From: Eutreptiella sp. 'Long Island Sound 2002'
Taxonomy: Eukaryota; Euglenozoa; Euglenophyceae; Eutreptiales; Eutreptiaceae
Length of the DNA stretch: 64,000 nt
Reading direction: 5' to 3'
Assembly (NCBI GenBank): GCA_964036045.1
Contig: OZ038380.1
Location: 9,571,913 to 9,635,912, forward strand
In this document: piece by piece, positions 39,201 through 53,041 of the stretch
Position numbering within the stretch: the stretch's first letter is position 1
Layout of the letters: each line of letters starts with the position of its first letter
The notes under the pieces: generated by a model
Told to the model about the DNA's origin: nothing
What the model saw: only the letters and a program-made list of their open reading frames with translations
Databases searched by the model: none
Program-made: the position numbers and the translations under genes

Positions 39201-41967
39201 CGCAAAAAACACACGGTGAGGCCCCAGTTTTGTGTGTAATAATGATTTACCACAGTCCAATCATGACTTCTGCACAAAGGCTGCATGGCCAAGACCGAGC
39301 CAGTTTTGGGGCACAGTGGCCACAATGTGGGGCACAAACAGTGAGTGCAGCATTGCCGCAAAAAACACATGGTTAGACCCCAGTTTTGTGTGCAATAATG
39401 ATTTACCACAGTCCAACCATGACTTCTGCACAAAGGCTGCATGGCCAAGACCGAGCCAGTTTTGGGGCACAGTGGCCACAAGGTGGGGCACAAACTGTGA
39501 GTGCAGCATTGCCGCAAATAACACATGGTGAGACCCCTGTTTTGGGTGTAATAATGATTTACCACAGTCCAACCATGACTTCTGCACAAAGGCTGCATGG
39601 CCAAGACCGAGCCAGTTTTGGCGCATTTTGACCACAATGTGGGGCACAAACAGTGAGTGCAGCATTGCCGCAAATAACACATGGTGAGGCCCCAGTTTTG
39701 TGTGTAATAATGATTTACCACAGTCCAACCATGACTTCTGCACAAAGGCTGCATGGCCAAGACCGACCCAGTTTTGGAGCATTGTGACCACAATGAGGGG
39801 CACAAACAGTGAGTGCAGCATTGCCGCAAAAAACACACGGTGAGGCCCCAGTTTTGTGTGTAATAATGATTTACCACAGTCCAATCATGACCTCTGCACA
39901 AAGGCTGCATGGCCAAGACCGAGCCAGCTTTGGGGCACAGTGGCCACAATGTGGGGCACAAACAGTGAGTGCAGCATTGCCGCAAAAAACACATGGTTAG
40001 ACCCCAGTTTTGTGTGCAATAATGATTTACCACAGTCCAATCATGACTTCTGCACAAAGGCTGCATGGCCAAGACCGAGCCAGTTTTGGGGCACAGTGGC
40101 CACAAGGTGGGGCACAAACTGTGAGTGCAGCATTGCCGCAAATAACACATGGTGAGACCCCAGTTTTGTGTGTAATAATGATTTACCACAGTCCAACCAT
40201 GACTTCTGCACAAAGGCTGCATGGCCAAGACCGAGCCAGTTTTGGAGCATTTTGACCACAATATGGGGCACAAACAGTGAGTGCAGCATTGCCGCAAATA
40301 ACACATGGTGAGACCCCAGTTTTGTGTGTAATAATGATTTACCACAGTCCAACCATGACTTCTGCACAAAGGCTGCATGGCCAAGACCGAGCCAGTTTTG
40401 GAGCATTGTGACCACAATGTGGGGCACAAACAGTGAGTGCAGCATTGCCGCAAATAACACATGGTGAGACCCCAGTTTTGTGTGTAATAATGATTTACCA
40501 CAGTCCAACCATGACTTCTGCACAAAAACTGCATGGCCAAGACCGAGCCAGTTTTGGGGCATAGTGGCCACAATGTGGGGCACAAAGTGTGAGTGCAGCA
40601 TTGCCACAAAAAACATACGGTGAGGCCCCAGTTTTGTGTGTAATAATGATTTACCACAGTCGAACCACGACTTCTGCACAAAGGCTGCATGGCCAAGACC
40701 GAGCCAGTTTTGGGGCATATTGGCCACAATGTGCGGCACAAACTGTGAGTGCAGCATTGCCGCAAAAAACACATGGTGAGACCCCTGTTTTGTGTGTAAT
40801 AATGATTTACCACAGTCCAATCATGACTTCTGCACAAAATCTGCATGGCCAAGACAGAGCCAGCTTTGGAGCATTGTGACCACAATGTGGGACACAAACT
40901 GTGAGTGCAGCATTGCCGCAAAAAACACATGGTGAGGCCCCAGTTTTGTGTGTAATAATGATTTACCACAGTCCAACCATGACTTCTGCACAAAGGCTGC
41001 ATGGCCAAGACCGAGCCAGTTTTGGGGCACAGTGGCCACAATGTGCGGCACAAACTGTGAGTGCAGCATTGCCGCAAAAAACACATGGTGAGACCCCTGT
41101 TTTGTGTGTAATAATGATTTACCACAGTCCAATCATGACTTCTGCACAAAATCTGCATGGCCAAGACAGAGCCAGCTTTGGAGCATTGTGACCACAATGT
41201 GGGACACAAACTGTGAGTGCAGCATTGCCGCAAAAAACACATGGTGAGGCCCCAGTTTTGTGTGTAATAATGATTTACCACAGTCCAACCATGACTTCTG
41301 CACAAAGGCTGCATGGCCAAGACCGAGCCAGTTTTGGGGCACAGTGGCCACAATGTGGGGCACAAACTGTGAGTGCAGCATTGCCGCAAAAAACACATGG
41401 TGAGGCCCCAGTTTTGTGTGCAATAATGATTTACCACAGTCCAACCATGACTTCTGCACAAAGGCTGCATGGCCAAGACCGAGCCAGTTTTGGGGCACAG
41501 TGGCCACAATGTGCGGCACAAACTGTGAGTGCAGCATTGCCGCAAAAAACACATGGTGAGACCCCTGTTTTGTGTGTAATAATGATTTACCACAGTCCAA
41601 TCATGACTTCTGCACAAAATCTGCATGGCCAAGACCGAGCCAGCTTTGGAGCATTGTGGCCACAATGTGGGGCACAAACAGTGAGTGCAGCATTGCCGCA
41701 AAAAACACATGGTGAGGCCCCAGTTTTGTGTGTAATAATGATTTACCACAGTCCAACCATGACTTCTGCACAAAGGCTGCATGGCCAAGACCGAGCCAGT
41801 TTTGGGGCACAGTGGCCACAATGTGGGGCACAAACTGTGAGTGCAGCATTGCCGCAAAAAACACATGGTGAGACCCCAGTTTTGTGTGTAATAATGCTTT
41901 ACCACAGTCCAACCATGACTTCTGCACAAAACTTGTATGGCCAAGACCGAGCCAGTTTTGGAGCATT

Positions 41968-42121
41968 GTGACCACAATGTGGGGCACAAACTGTGAGTGC
42001 AGCATTGCCGCAAAAAATACGGTGAGACCCGAGTTTTGTGTGTAATAATGATTTACCACAGTCCAACCATGACTTCTGCACAAAGGCTGCATGGCCAAGA
42101 CCGAGCCAGTTTTGGAGCATT
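41968..42121. repeat. Length-variant monomer, 154 bp
   Basis: CA is missing after the A-run, giving GCAAAAAATACGGTGAG. It is the only -2 change in the window. It closes the longest continuous minus-strand open frame, whose upstream end lies at 42,013. Confidence 0.9.
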
Positions 42122-45100
42122 GTGACCACAATGAGGGGCACAAACTGTGAGTGCAGCATTGCCGCAAAAAACACACGGTGAGACCCCAGTTTTGTGTGTA
42201 ATAATGATTTACCACAGTCCAATCATGACTTCTGCACAAAAACTGTATGGCCAAGACCGAGCCAATTTTGGAGCATTGTGACCACAATGTGGGGCACAAA
42301 CTGTGAGTGCAGCATTGCCGCAAAAAACACATGGTGAGGCCCCAGTTTTGTGTGTAATAATGATTTACCACAGTCCAACCATGACTTCTGCACAAAGGCT
42401 GCATGGCCAAGACCGACCCAGTTTTGGAGCATTGTGACCACAATGAGGGGCACAAACAGTGAGTGCAGCATTGCCGCAAAAAACACACGGTGAGGCCCCA
42501 GTTTTGTGTGTAATAATGATTTACCACAGTCCAATCATGACTTCTGCACAAAGGCTGCATGGCCAAGACCGAGCCAGTTTTGGGGCACAGTGGCCACAAT
42601 GTGGGGCACAAACAGTGAGTGCAGCATTGCCGCAAAAAACACATGGTTAGACCCCAGTTTTGTGTGCAATAATGATTTACCACAGTCCAACCATGACTTC
42701 TGCACAAAGGCTGCATGGCCAAGACCGAGCCAGTTTTGGGGCACAGTGGCCACAATGTGGGGCACAAACTGTGCGTGCAGCATTGCCGCAAATAACACAT
42801 GGTGAGACCCCAGTTTTGTGTGTAATAATGATTTACCACAGTCCAACCATGACTTCTGCACAAAGGCTGCATGGCCAAGACCGAGCCAGTTTTGGAGCAT
42901 TGTGACCACAATGTGGGGCACAAACAGTGAGTGCAGCATTGCCGCAAAAAGCACATGGTTAGACCCCAGTTTTGTGTGTAATAATGATTTACCACAGTCC
43001 AATCATGACTTCTGCACAAAGGCTGCATGGCCAAGACCGAGCCAGTTTTGGAGCATTTTGACCACAATGTGGGGCACAAACAGTGAGTGCAGCATTGCCG
43101 CAAAAAACACATGGTGAGACCCCAGTTTTGTGTGTAATAACGATTTACCACAGTCCAATCATGACTTCTGCACAAAGGCTGCATGGCCAAGACCGAGCCA
43201 GTTTTGGAGCATTGTGACCACAATGTGGGGCACAAACAGTGAGTGCAGCATTGCCGCAAAAAGCACATGGTTAGACCCCAGTTTTGTGTGTAATAATGAT
43301 TTACCACAGTCCAACCATGACTTCTGCACAAAGGCTGCATGGCCAAGACCGAGCCAGTTTTGGGGCATAGTGGCCACAATGTGGGGCACAAAGTGTGAGT
43401 GCAGCATTGCCGCAAAAAACATACGGTGAGGCCCCAGTTTTGTGTGTAATAATGATTTACCACAGTCCAATCATGACTTCTGCACAAAAACTGCATGGCC
43501 AAGACCGAGCCAGTTTTGGGGCACAGTGGCCACAATGTGGGGCACAAACAGTGAGTGCAGCATTGCCGCAAAAAGCACGTGGTGAGACCCCAGTTTTGTG
43601 TGTAATAATGATTTACCACAGTCCAACCATGACTTCTGCACAAAAACTGCATGGCCAAGACCGAGCCAGTTTTGGGGCATAGTGGCCACAATGTGGGGCA
43701 CAAACAGTGAGTGCAGCATTGCCGCAAAAAACATACGGTGAGGCCCCAGTTTTGTGTGTAATAATGATTTACCACAGTCCAATCATGACTTCTGCACAAA
43801 AACTGCATGGCCAAGACCGAGCCAGTTTTGGGGCACAGTGGCCACAATGTGGGGCACAAACAGTGAGTGCAGCATTGCCGCAAAAAACACATGGTTAGAC
43901 CCCAGTTTTGTGTGTAATAATGATTTACCACAGTCCAATCATGACTTCTGCACAAAAACGGCATGGCCAAGACCGAGCCAGTTTTGGGGCATAGTGGCCA
44001 CAATGTGGGGCACAAACTGTGAGTGCAGCATTGCCGCAAATAACATACGGTGAGGCCCCAGTTTTGTGTGTAATAATGATTTACCACAGTCCAATCATGA
44101 CTTCTGCACAAAAACTGCATGGCCAAGACAGAGCCAGTTTTGGGGCATAGTGGCCACAATGTGGGGCACAAACAGTGAGTGCAGCATTGCCGCAAAAAAC
44201 ACATGGTTAGACCCCAGTTTTGTGTGTAATAATGATTTACCACAGTCCAATCATGACTTCTGCACAAAGGCTGCATGGCCAAGACCGAGCCAGTTTTGGG
44301 GCACAGTGGCCACAATGTGGGGCACAAATAGGGAGTGCAGCATTGCCGCAAAAAGCACGTGGTGAGACCCCAGTTTTGTGTGTAATAATGATTTACCACA
44401 GTCCAACCATGACTTCTGCACAAAGGCTGCATGGCCAAGACCGAGCCAGTTTTGGGGCATAGTGGCCACAATGTGGGGCACAAACTGTGAGTGCAGCATT
44501 GCCGCAAAAAACATACGGTGAGGCCCCAGTTTTGTGTGTAATAATGATTTACCACAGTCCAATCATGACTTCTGCACAAAAACTGCATGGCCAAGACCGA
44601 GCCAGTTTTCGGGCACAGTGGCCACAATGTGGGGCACAAATAGGGAGTGCAGCATTGCCGCAAAAAACACATGGTTAGACCCCAGTTTTGTGTGTAATAA
44701 TGATTAACCACAGTCCAATCATGACTTCTGCACAAAAACGGCATGGCCAAGACCGAGCCAGTTTTGGGGCATAGTGGCCACAATGTGCGGCACAAACTGT
44801 GAGTGCAGCATTGCCGCAAAAAACATACGGTGAGGCCCCAGTTTTGTGTGTAATAATGATTTACCACAGTCCAATCATGACTTCTGCACAAAAGCTGCAT
44901 GGCCGAGACCGAGCCAGTTTTGGGGCATAGTGGCCACAATGTGCGGCACAAACTGTGAGTGCAGCATTGCCGCAAAAAACATACGGTGAGGCCCCAGCTT
45001 TGTGTGTAATAATGATTTACCACAGTCCAATCATGACTTCTGCACAAAAACTGCATGGCCAAGACCGAGCCAGTTTTGGGCCATAGTGGCCACAATGTGC

Positions 45101-46177
45101 GGCACAAACTGTGAGTGCAGCATTGCCGCAAAAAACATACGGTGAGACCCCAGTTTTGTGTGTAATAATGATTTACCACAGTCCAACCATGACTTCTGCA
45201 CAAAAACTGCATGGCCAAGACAGAGCCAGTTTTGGGGCATAGTGGCCACAATGTGGGGCACAAACAGTGAGTGCAGCATTGCCGCAAAAAACACATGGTT
45301 GAACCCCAGTTTTGTGTGCAATAATGATTTACCACAGTCCAATCATGACTTCTGCACAAAAACTGCATGGCCAAGACCGAGCCAGTTTTGGGGCATAGTG
45401 GCCACAATGTGCGGCACAAACTGTGAGTGCAGCATTGCCGCAAAAAACATACGGTGAGGCCCCAGTTTTGTGTGTAATAATGATTTACCACAGTCCAATC
45501 ATGACTTCTGCACAAAAACTGCATGGCCAAGACCGAGCCAGTTTTGGGGCATAGTGGCCACAATGTGGGGCACAAACTGTGAGTGCAGCATTGCCGGAAA
45601 AAACATACGGTGAGGCCCCAGTTTTGTGTGTAATAATGATTTACCACAGTCCAATCATGACTTCTGCACAAAAACTGCATGGCCAAGACCGAGCCAGTTT
45701 TGGGGCATAGTGGCCACAATGTGGGGCACAAACAGTGAGTGCAGCATTGCCGCAAAAAAAATACGGTGAGACCCGAGTTTTGTGTGTAATAATGATTTAT
45801 CACAGTCCAATCATGACTTCTGCACAAAAGCTGCATGGCCAAGACCGAGCCAGTTTTGGGGCACAGTGGCCACAATGTGGTGCACAAACAGTGAGTGGAG
45901 CATTGCCGCGAAATACACATGGTTGGACCCCAGTTTTGTGTGCAATAATGATTTACCACAGTCCAACTATGACTTCTGCACAAAGGCTGCATGGCCAAGA
46001 CCGAGCCAGTTTTGGGGCACAGTGGCCACAATGTGGGGCACAAACTGTGAGTGCAGCATTGGCGCAAAAAACACATGGTGAGACCCCAGTTTTGTGTGTA
46101 ATAATGATTTACCACAGTCCAACCATGACTTCTGCACAAAGGCTGCATGGCCAAGACCGAGCCAGTTTTGGAGCATT

Positions 46178-46332
46178 GTGACCACAATGTGGGGCACAAA
46201 CAGTGAGTGCAGCATTGCCGCAAAAAACACATGGTGAGACCCCAGTTTTGTGTGCAATAATGATTCACTACAGTCCAATCATGACTTTGCACAAAGGCTG
46301 CATGGCCAAGACCGAGCCAGTTTTGGAGCATT
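46178..46332. repeat. Length-variant monomer, 155 bp (GACTTTGCAC), copy 1
   Basis: GACTTCTGCAC has lost its second C. The same deletion recurs 935 bp downstream, so it was duplicated with its surroundings. Confidence 0.9.
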
Positions 46333-47112
46333 GTGACCACAATGTGGGGCACAAACAGTGAGTGCAGCATTGCCGCAAAAAGCACGTGGTGAGACCCGAG
46401 TTTTGTGTGTAATAATGATTTACCACAGTCCAACCATGACTTCTGCACAAAAACTGCATGGCCAAGACCGAGCCAGTTTTGGGGCATAGTGGCCACAATG
46501 TGCGGCACAAACTGTGAGTGCAGCATTGCCGGAAAAAACATACGGTGAGGCCCCAGTTTTGTGTGTAATAATGATTTACCACAGTCCAATCATGACTTCT
46601 GCACAAAAACTGCATGGCCAAGACCGAGCCAGTTTTGGGGCATAGTGGCCACAATGTGGGGCACAAACAGTGAGTGCAGCATTGCCGCAAAAAAAATACG
46701 GTGAGACCCGAGTTTTGTGTGTAATAATGATTTACCACAGTCCAACCATGACTTCTGCACAAAAACTGCATGGCCAAGACCGAGCCAGTTTTTGGGCACA
46801 GTGGCCACAATGTGGTGCACAAACAGTGAGTGGAGCATTGCCGCAAAATACACATGGTTGGACCCCAGTTTTGTGTGCAATAATGATTTACCACAGTCCA
46901 ACTATGACTTCTGCACAAAGGCTGGATGGCCAAGACCGAGCCAGTTTTGGGGCACAGTGGCCACAATGTGGGGCACAAACTGTGAGTGCAGCATTGGCGC
47001 AAAAAACACATGGTGAGACCCCAGTTTTGTGTGTAATAATGATTTACCACAGTCCAACCATGACTTCTGCACAAAGGCTGCATGGCCAAGACCGAGCCAG
47101 TTTTGGAGCATT

Positions 47113-47267
47113 GTGACCACAATGTGGGGCACAAACAGTGAGTGCAGCATTGCCGCAAAAAACACATGGTGAGACCCCAGTTTTGTGTGCAATAATGATT
47201 CACTACAGTCCAATCATGACTTTGCACAAAGGCTGCATGGCCAAGACCGAGCCAGTTTTGGAGCATT
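47113..47267. repeat. Length-variant monomer, 155 bp (GACTTTGCAC), copy 2
   Basis: Same one-base deletion and same neighbouring GATTCACTACAG as the copy at 46,178. It lies in the second unit of the 935-bp repeat. Confidence 0.9.
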
Positions 47268-50200
47268 GTGACCACAATGTGGGGCACAAACAGTGAGTGC
47301 AGCATTGCTGCAAAAAGCACGTGGTGAGACCCGAGTTTTGTGTGTAATAATGATTTACCACAGTCCAACCATGACTTCTGCACAAAAACTGCATGGCCAA
47401 GACCGAGCCAGTTTTGGGGCATAGTGGCCACAATGTGGGGCACAAAGTGTGAGTGCAGCATTGCCGCAAAAAACATACGGTGAGGCCCCAGTTTTGTGTG
47501 TAATAATGATTTACCACAGTCCAACCATGACTTCTGCACAAAAACTGCATGGCCAAGACCGAGCCAGTTTTGGGGCATAGTGGCCACAATGTGGGGCACA
47601 AACTGTGAGTGCAGCATTGCCGCAAAATACACATGGTTGGACCCCAGTTTTGTGTGCAATAATGATTTACCACAGTCCAACTATGACTTCTGCACAAAGG
47701 CTGGATGGCCAAGACCGAGCCAGTTTTGGGGCACAGTGGCCACAATGTGGGGCACAAACTGTGAGTGCAGCATTGCCGCAAAAAAAATACGGTGAGACCC
47801 GAGTTTTGTGTGTAATAATGATTTACCACAGTCCAACCATGACTTCTGCACAAAGGCTGCATGGCCAAGACCGAGCCAGTTTTGGGGCACAGTGGCCACA
47901 ATGTGGGGCACAAACTGTGAGTGCAGCATTGTCGCAAAAAACACATGGTGAGACCCCAGTTTGGTGTGTAGTAATGATTTACCACAGTCCAACCATGACT
48001 TCTGCACAAAGGCTGCATGGCCAAGACCGAGCCAGTTTTGGAGCATTGTGACCACAATGTGGGGCACAAACAGTGAGTGCAGCATTGCCGCAAAAAACAC
48101 ATGGTGAGACCCCAGTTTTGTGTGCAATTATGATTCACCACAGTCCAATCATGACTTCTGCACAAAGGCTGCATGGCCAAGACCGAGCCAGTTTTGGAGC
48201 ATTGTGACCACAATGTGGGGCACAAACAGTGAGTGCAGCATTGCCGCAAAAAACACATGGTGAGACCCCAGTTTTGTGTGTAATAATGATTTACCACAGT
48301 CCAACCATGACTTCTGCACAAAGGCTGCATGGCCAAGACCGAGCCAGTTTTGGGGCATAGTGGCCACAATGTGGGGCACAAAGTGTGAGTGCAGCATTGC
48401 CGCAAAAAACATACGGTGAGGCCCCAGTTTTGTGTGTAATAATGATTTACCACAGTCCAACCATGATTTCTGCACAAAAGCTGCATGGCCAAGACCGAGC
48501 CAGTTTTGGGGCACAGTGGCCACAATGTGCGGCACAAACAGTGAGTGCAGCATTGCCGCAAAAACCACGTGGTGAGACCCCAGTTTTGTGTGTAATAATG
48601 ATTTACCACAGTCCAACCATGACTTCTGCACAAAAACTGCATGGCCAAGACCGAGCCAGTTTTGGGGCATAGTGGCCACAATGTGGGGCACAAACTGTGA
48701 GTGCAGCATTGCCGCAAGAAACATACGGTGAGGCCCCAGTTTTGTGTGTAATAATGATTTACCACAGTCCAATCATGACTTCTGCACAAAAACTGCATGG
48801 CCAAGACCGAGCCAGTTTTGGGGCACAGTGGCCACGATGTGGGGCACAAACAGTGAGTGCAGCATTGCCGCAAAAAACACATGGTTAGACCCCAGTTTTG
48901 TGTGTAATAATGATTTACCACAGTCCAATCATGACTTCTGCACAAAAACTGCATGGCCAAGACCGAGCCAGTTTTGGGGCATAGTGGCCACAATGTGGGG
49001 CACAAACTGTGAGTGCAGCATTGCCGCAAAAAACATACGGTGAGGCCCCAGTTTTGTGTGTAATAATGATTTACCACAGTCCAATCATGACTTCTGCACA
49101 AAAACTGCATGGCCAAGACCGAGCCAGTTTTGGGGCATAGTGGCCACAATGTGCGGCACAAACTGTGAGTGCAGCATTGCCGCAAAAAACATACGGTGAG
49201 GCCCCAGTTTTTTGTGTAATAATGATTTACCACAGTCCAATCATGACTTCTGCACAAAAACTGCATGGCCAAGACCGAGCCAGTTTTGGGGCATAGTGGC
49301 CACAATGTGCGGCGCAAACTGTGAGTGCAGCATTGCCGCAAAAAACATACGGTGAGACCCCAGTTTTGTGTGTAATAATGATTTACCACAGTCCAACCAT
49401 GACTTCTGCACAAAAACTGCATGGCCAAGACCGAGCCAGTTTTGGGGCATAGTGGCCACAATGTGCGGCACAAACTGTGAGTGCAGCATTGCCGCAAAAA
49501 AAATACGGTGAGGCCCCAGTTTTGTGTGCAATAATGATTTACCACAGTCCAACCATGACTTCTGCACAAAGGCTGCATTGCCAACACCGAGCCAGTTTTG
49601 GGGCACAGTGGCCACAATGTGGGGCACAAACTGTGAGTGCAGCATTGCCGCAAAAAACACATGGTGAGACCCCAGTTTTGTGTGTAATAATGATTTACCA
49701 CAGTCCAATCATGACTTCTGCACAAAGGCTGCATGGCCAAGGCCGAGCCAGTTTTGGGGCACAGTGGCCACAATGTGGGGCACAAACTGTGAGTGCAGCA
49801 TTGCCGCAAAAAACATACGGTGAGGCCCCAGTTTTGTGTGTAATAATGATTTACCACAGTCCAATCATGACTTCTGCACAAAAACTGCATGGCCAAGACC
49901 GAGCCAGTTTTGGGGCATAGTGGCCACAATGCGCGGCACAAACTGTGAGTGCAGCATTGCCGCAAAAAACATACGGTGAGACCCCAGTTTTGTGTGCAAT
50001 AATGATTTACCACAGTCCAACCATGACTTCTGCACAAAGGCTGCATGGCCAAGACCGAGCCAGTTTTGGGGCACAGTGGCCACAATGTGGGGCACAAACT
50101 GTGAGTGCAGCATTGCCGCAAAAAACACATGGTGAGACCCCAGTTTTGTGTGTAATAATGATTTACCACAGTCCAATCATGACTTCTGCACAAAGGCTGC

Positions 50201-50387
50201 ATGGCCAAGACCGAGCCAGTTTTGGGGCACAGTGGCCACAATGTGGGGCACAAACTGTGAGTGCAGCATTGCCGCAAAAAACACATGGTGAGACCCCAGT
50301 TTGGTGTGTAATAATGATTTGCCACAGTCCAACCATGACTTCTGCACAAAGGCTGCATGGCCAAGACCGAGCCAGTTTTGGGGCACA

Positions 50388-50544
50388 GTGGCCACAATGT
50401 GGGGCACAAACTGTGAGTGCAGCATTGCCGCAAAAAGCACGTGCTGAGACCCCAGTTTTTGTGTGTAATAATGATTTACCACAGTCCAACCATGACTTCT
50501 GCACAAAGGCTGCATGGCCAAGACCGACCCAGTTTTGGAGCATT
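50388..50544. repeat. 157-bp monomer with T-insertion haplotype, copy 3
   Basis: GCACGTGCTGAG is followed by five T in CCCAGTTTTTGTGTG, as at 11,389. CTGTCAGTGCAGC and CATGGTGTGACC follow, again as at 11.5 kb. Confidence 0.9.
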
Positions 50545-52884
50545 GTGGCCACAATGTGGGGCACAAACTGTCAGTGCAGCATTGCCGCAAAAAACACATG
50601 GTGTGACCCCAGTTTTGTGTGCAATAATGATTTACCACAGTCCAATCATGACTTCTGCACAAAGGCTGCATGGCCAAGCCCGAGCCAGTTTTGGAGCATT
50701 GTGACCACAATGTGGGGCACAAAGTGTGAGTGCAGCATTGCCGCAAAAAACACATGGTGAGACCCCAGTTTTGTGTGTAATAATGATTTACCACAGTCCA
50801 ACAATGACTTCTGCACAAAAACTACATGGCCAAGACCGAGCCAGTTTTGGGGCACAGTGGCCACAATGTGGGGCACAAACAGTGAGTGCAGCATTGCCGC
50901 AAAAAACATACGGTGAGGCCCCAGTTTTGTGTGCAATAATGATTTACCACAGTCCAATCATGACTTCTGCACAAAAACTGCATGGCCAAGACCGAGCCAG
51001 TTTTGGGGCATAGTGGCCACAATGTGGGGCACAAACTGTGAGGGCAGCATTGCCGCAAAAAACACATGGTGAGACCCCTGTTTTGTGTGCAATAATGATT
51101 TACCACAGTCCAACCATGACTTCTGCACAAAGGCTGCATGGCCAAGACCGAGCCAGTTTCGGAGCATTGGGACCACAATGAGGGGCACAAACTGTGAGTG
51201 CAGCATTGCCGCAAAAAACACATGGTTAGACCCCAGTTTTGTGTGTAATAATGATTTACCACAGTCCAATCATGACTTCTGCACAAAGGATGCATGGCCA
51301 AGACCGAGCCAGTTTTGGGGCACAGTGGCCACAATGTGGGGCACAAACAGTGAGTGCAGCATTGCCGCAAAAAACACATGGTGAGACCCCTGTTTTGTGT
51401 GCAATAATGATTTACCACAGTCCAACCATGACTTCTGCACAAAAACTGCATGGCCAAGACCGAGCCAGTTTTGGAGCATTGTGACCACAATGAGGGGCAC
51501 AAACTGTGAGGGCAGCATTGCGGCAAAAAACACATGGTTAGACCCGAGTTTTGTGTGTAATAATGATTTACCACAGTCCAATCATGACTTCTGCACAAAA
51601 ACTGCATGGCCAAGACCGAGCCAGTTTTGGGGCACAGTGGCCACAATGTGGGGCACAAACAGTGAGTGCAGCATTGCCGCAAAAAACACATGGTGAGACC
51701 CCTGTTTTGTGTGCAATAATGATTTACCACAGTCCAACCATGACTTCTGCACAAAAACTGCATGGCCAAGACCGAGCCAGTTTTGGAGCATTGTGACCAC
51801 AATCAGGGGCACAAACTGTGAGTGCAGCATTGCCGCAAAAAACACATGGTTAGACCCCAGTTTTGTGTGTAATAATGATTTACCACAGTCCAACCATGAC
51901 TTCTGCACAAAGGCTGCATGGCCAAGACCGAGCCAGTTTTGGAGCATTGTGACCACAATGAGGGGCACAAACTGTGAGTGCAGCATTGCCGCAAAAAACA
52001 CATGGTTAGACCCCAGTTTTGTGTGTAATAATGATTTACCACAGTCCAATCATGACTTCTGCACAAAGGATGCATGGCCAAGACCGAGCCAGTTTTGGGG
52101 CACAGTGGCCACAATGTGGGGCACAAACAGTGAGTGCAGCATTGCCGCAAAAAACACATGGTGAGACCCCAGTTTTGTGTGTAATAATGATTTACCACAG
52201 TCCAACCATGACTTCTGCACAAAAACTGCATGGCCAAGACCGAGCCAGTTTTGGAGCATTGTGACCACAATGAGGGGCACAAACTGTGAGTGCAGCATTG
52301 CGGCAAAAAACACATGGTTAGACCCCAGTTTTGTGTGTAATAATGATTTACCACAGTCCAATCATGACTTCTGCACAAAGGCTGCATGGCCAAGACCGAC
52401 CCAGTTTTGGAGCATTGTGACCACAATGAGGGGCACAAACTGTGAGTGCAGCATTGCCGCAAAAAACACATGGTTAGACCCCAGTTTTGTGTGTAATAAT
52501 GATTTACCACAGTCCAACCATGACTTCTGCACAAAGGCTGCATGGCCAAGACCGAGCCAGTTTCGGAGCATTGTGACCACAATGAGGGGCGCAAACTGTG
52601 AGTGCAGCATTGCCGCAAAAAACACATGGTTAGACCCCAGTTTTGTGTGTAATAATGATTTACCACAGTCCAACCATGACCTCTGCACAAAGGCTGCATG
52701 GCCAAGACCGAGCCAGCTTTGGAGCATTGTGGCCACAATGTGGGGCACAAACAGTGAGTGCAGCATTGCCGCAAAATTCACATGGTTAGACCCCAGTTTT
52801 GTGTGCAATAATGATTTACCACAGTCCAACCGTGAGTTCTGCACAAAGGCTGCATGGCCAAGACCGAGCCAGTTTTGGGGCACA

Positions 52885-53041
52885 GTGGCCACAATGTGGG
52901 GCACAAACTGTGAGTGCAGCATTGCCGCAAAAGGCACGTGCTGAGAAGCCAGTTTTTGTGTGTAATAATGATTTACCACAGTCCAACCATGACTTCTGCA
53001 CAAAGGCTGCATGGCCAAGACCGAGCCAGTTTTGGGGCACA
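52885..53041. repeat. 157-bp monomer with T-insertion haplotype, copy 4
   Basis: Five T follow GGCACGTGCTGAGAAGCC. The AAGCC in place of ACCCC and the GG before CACGTG separate this sublineage, shared with 53,822 and 55,695, from the 11,389 form. Confidence 0.9.

Larger units (their letters stand above)
34961..43350. repeat. Type B domain with AAAACTGTATGG and CAAATAACAC variants
   Basis: Type B monomers carry local variants AAAACTGTATGG, CGCAAATAACACATGG, CGACCCAGTTTTGG, AGCATTTTGACC and CACACGGTGAGG. Blocks recur at several spacings: 36.4 and 37.6 kb (8 monomers), 36.7 and 38.6 kb (12), 39.2 and 39.9 kb (4), and 39.2 and 42.5 kb (21 monomers minus the 2-bp deletion at 41,968). A two-monomer unit with AAGACAGAGCC and GTGGGACACAAAC repeats near 40.8 and 41.1 kb. 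Type A-like copies with GGCATAGTGGCC and CACAAAGTGTGAG occur near 37.6, 38.4 and 40.6 kb. Confidence 0.75.
45555..47425. repeat. 6-monomer higher-order repeat (935 bp), two tandem copies
   Basis: Two adjacent units share, 935 bp apart, TTGCCGGAAAAAAC, GACCCGAGTTTTG, ATGTGGTGCAC, GTGAGTGGAGC, CAACTATGAC, ATTGGCGCAAAA, GATTCACTACAG and the one-base deletion GACTTTGCAC. The period is one less than 6 x 156 because of that deletion. Differences include GGCTGCATGG against GGCTGGATGG. A partial third copy with ATACACATGGTTGGACC and GGCTGGATGG continues to about 47.8 kb. Confidence 0.85.
43351..49500. repeat. Type A domain with type B admixture
   Basis: CATACGG, AAAACTG and GGCATAGTGGCC return as the common forms, with GCACGTGGTGAG and AAATAGGGAG variants also seen at 1-10 kb. 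Type B copies are interspersed at about 45.9-46.4, 46.9-47.3 and 47.7-48.3 kb. A two-monomer spacing shows at 42.8/43.1 and 43.4/43.7 kb. Near 49.2 kb one copy reads CAGTTTTTTGTGTAAT, a G-to-T change without a length change. Confidence 0.78.

Noticed and set aside
27539-42013. A 4,824-codon minus-strand open frame, with similar long ones at 614-5,974, 11,959-16,320, 24,215-27,514, 41,601-46,589, 47,203-50,433 and 57,222-63,974, as giant repeat proteins
   Set aside because: They follow from a 156-bp period with one stop-free frame. They end at ordinary substitutions and indels, most subtype differences change the residue, some reported starts are TTG rather than ATG, and there is no promoter, intron or unique coding flank.
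45555-47425. Assembly error as the source of the 935-bp and other near-identical duplications
   Set aside because: It cannot be excluded, but copies differ at a few sites and nest in different sizes, which fits real unequal exchange better than a simple duplicated contig end.
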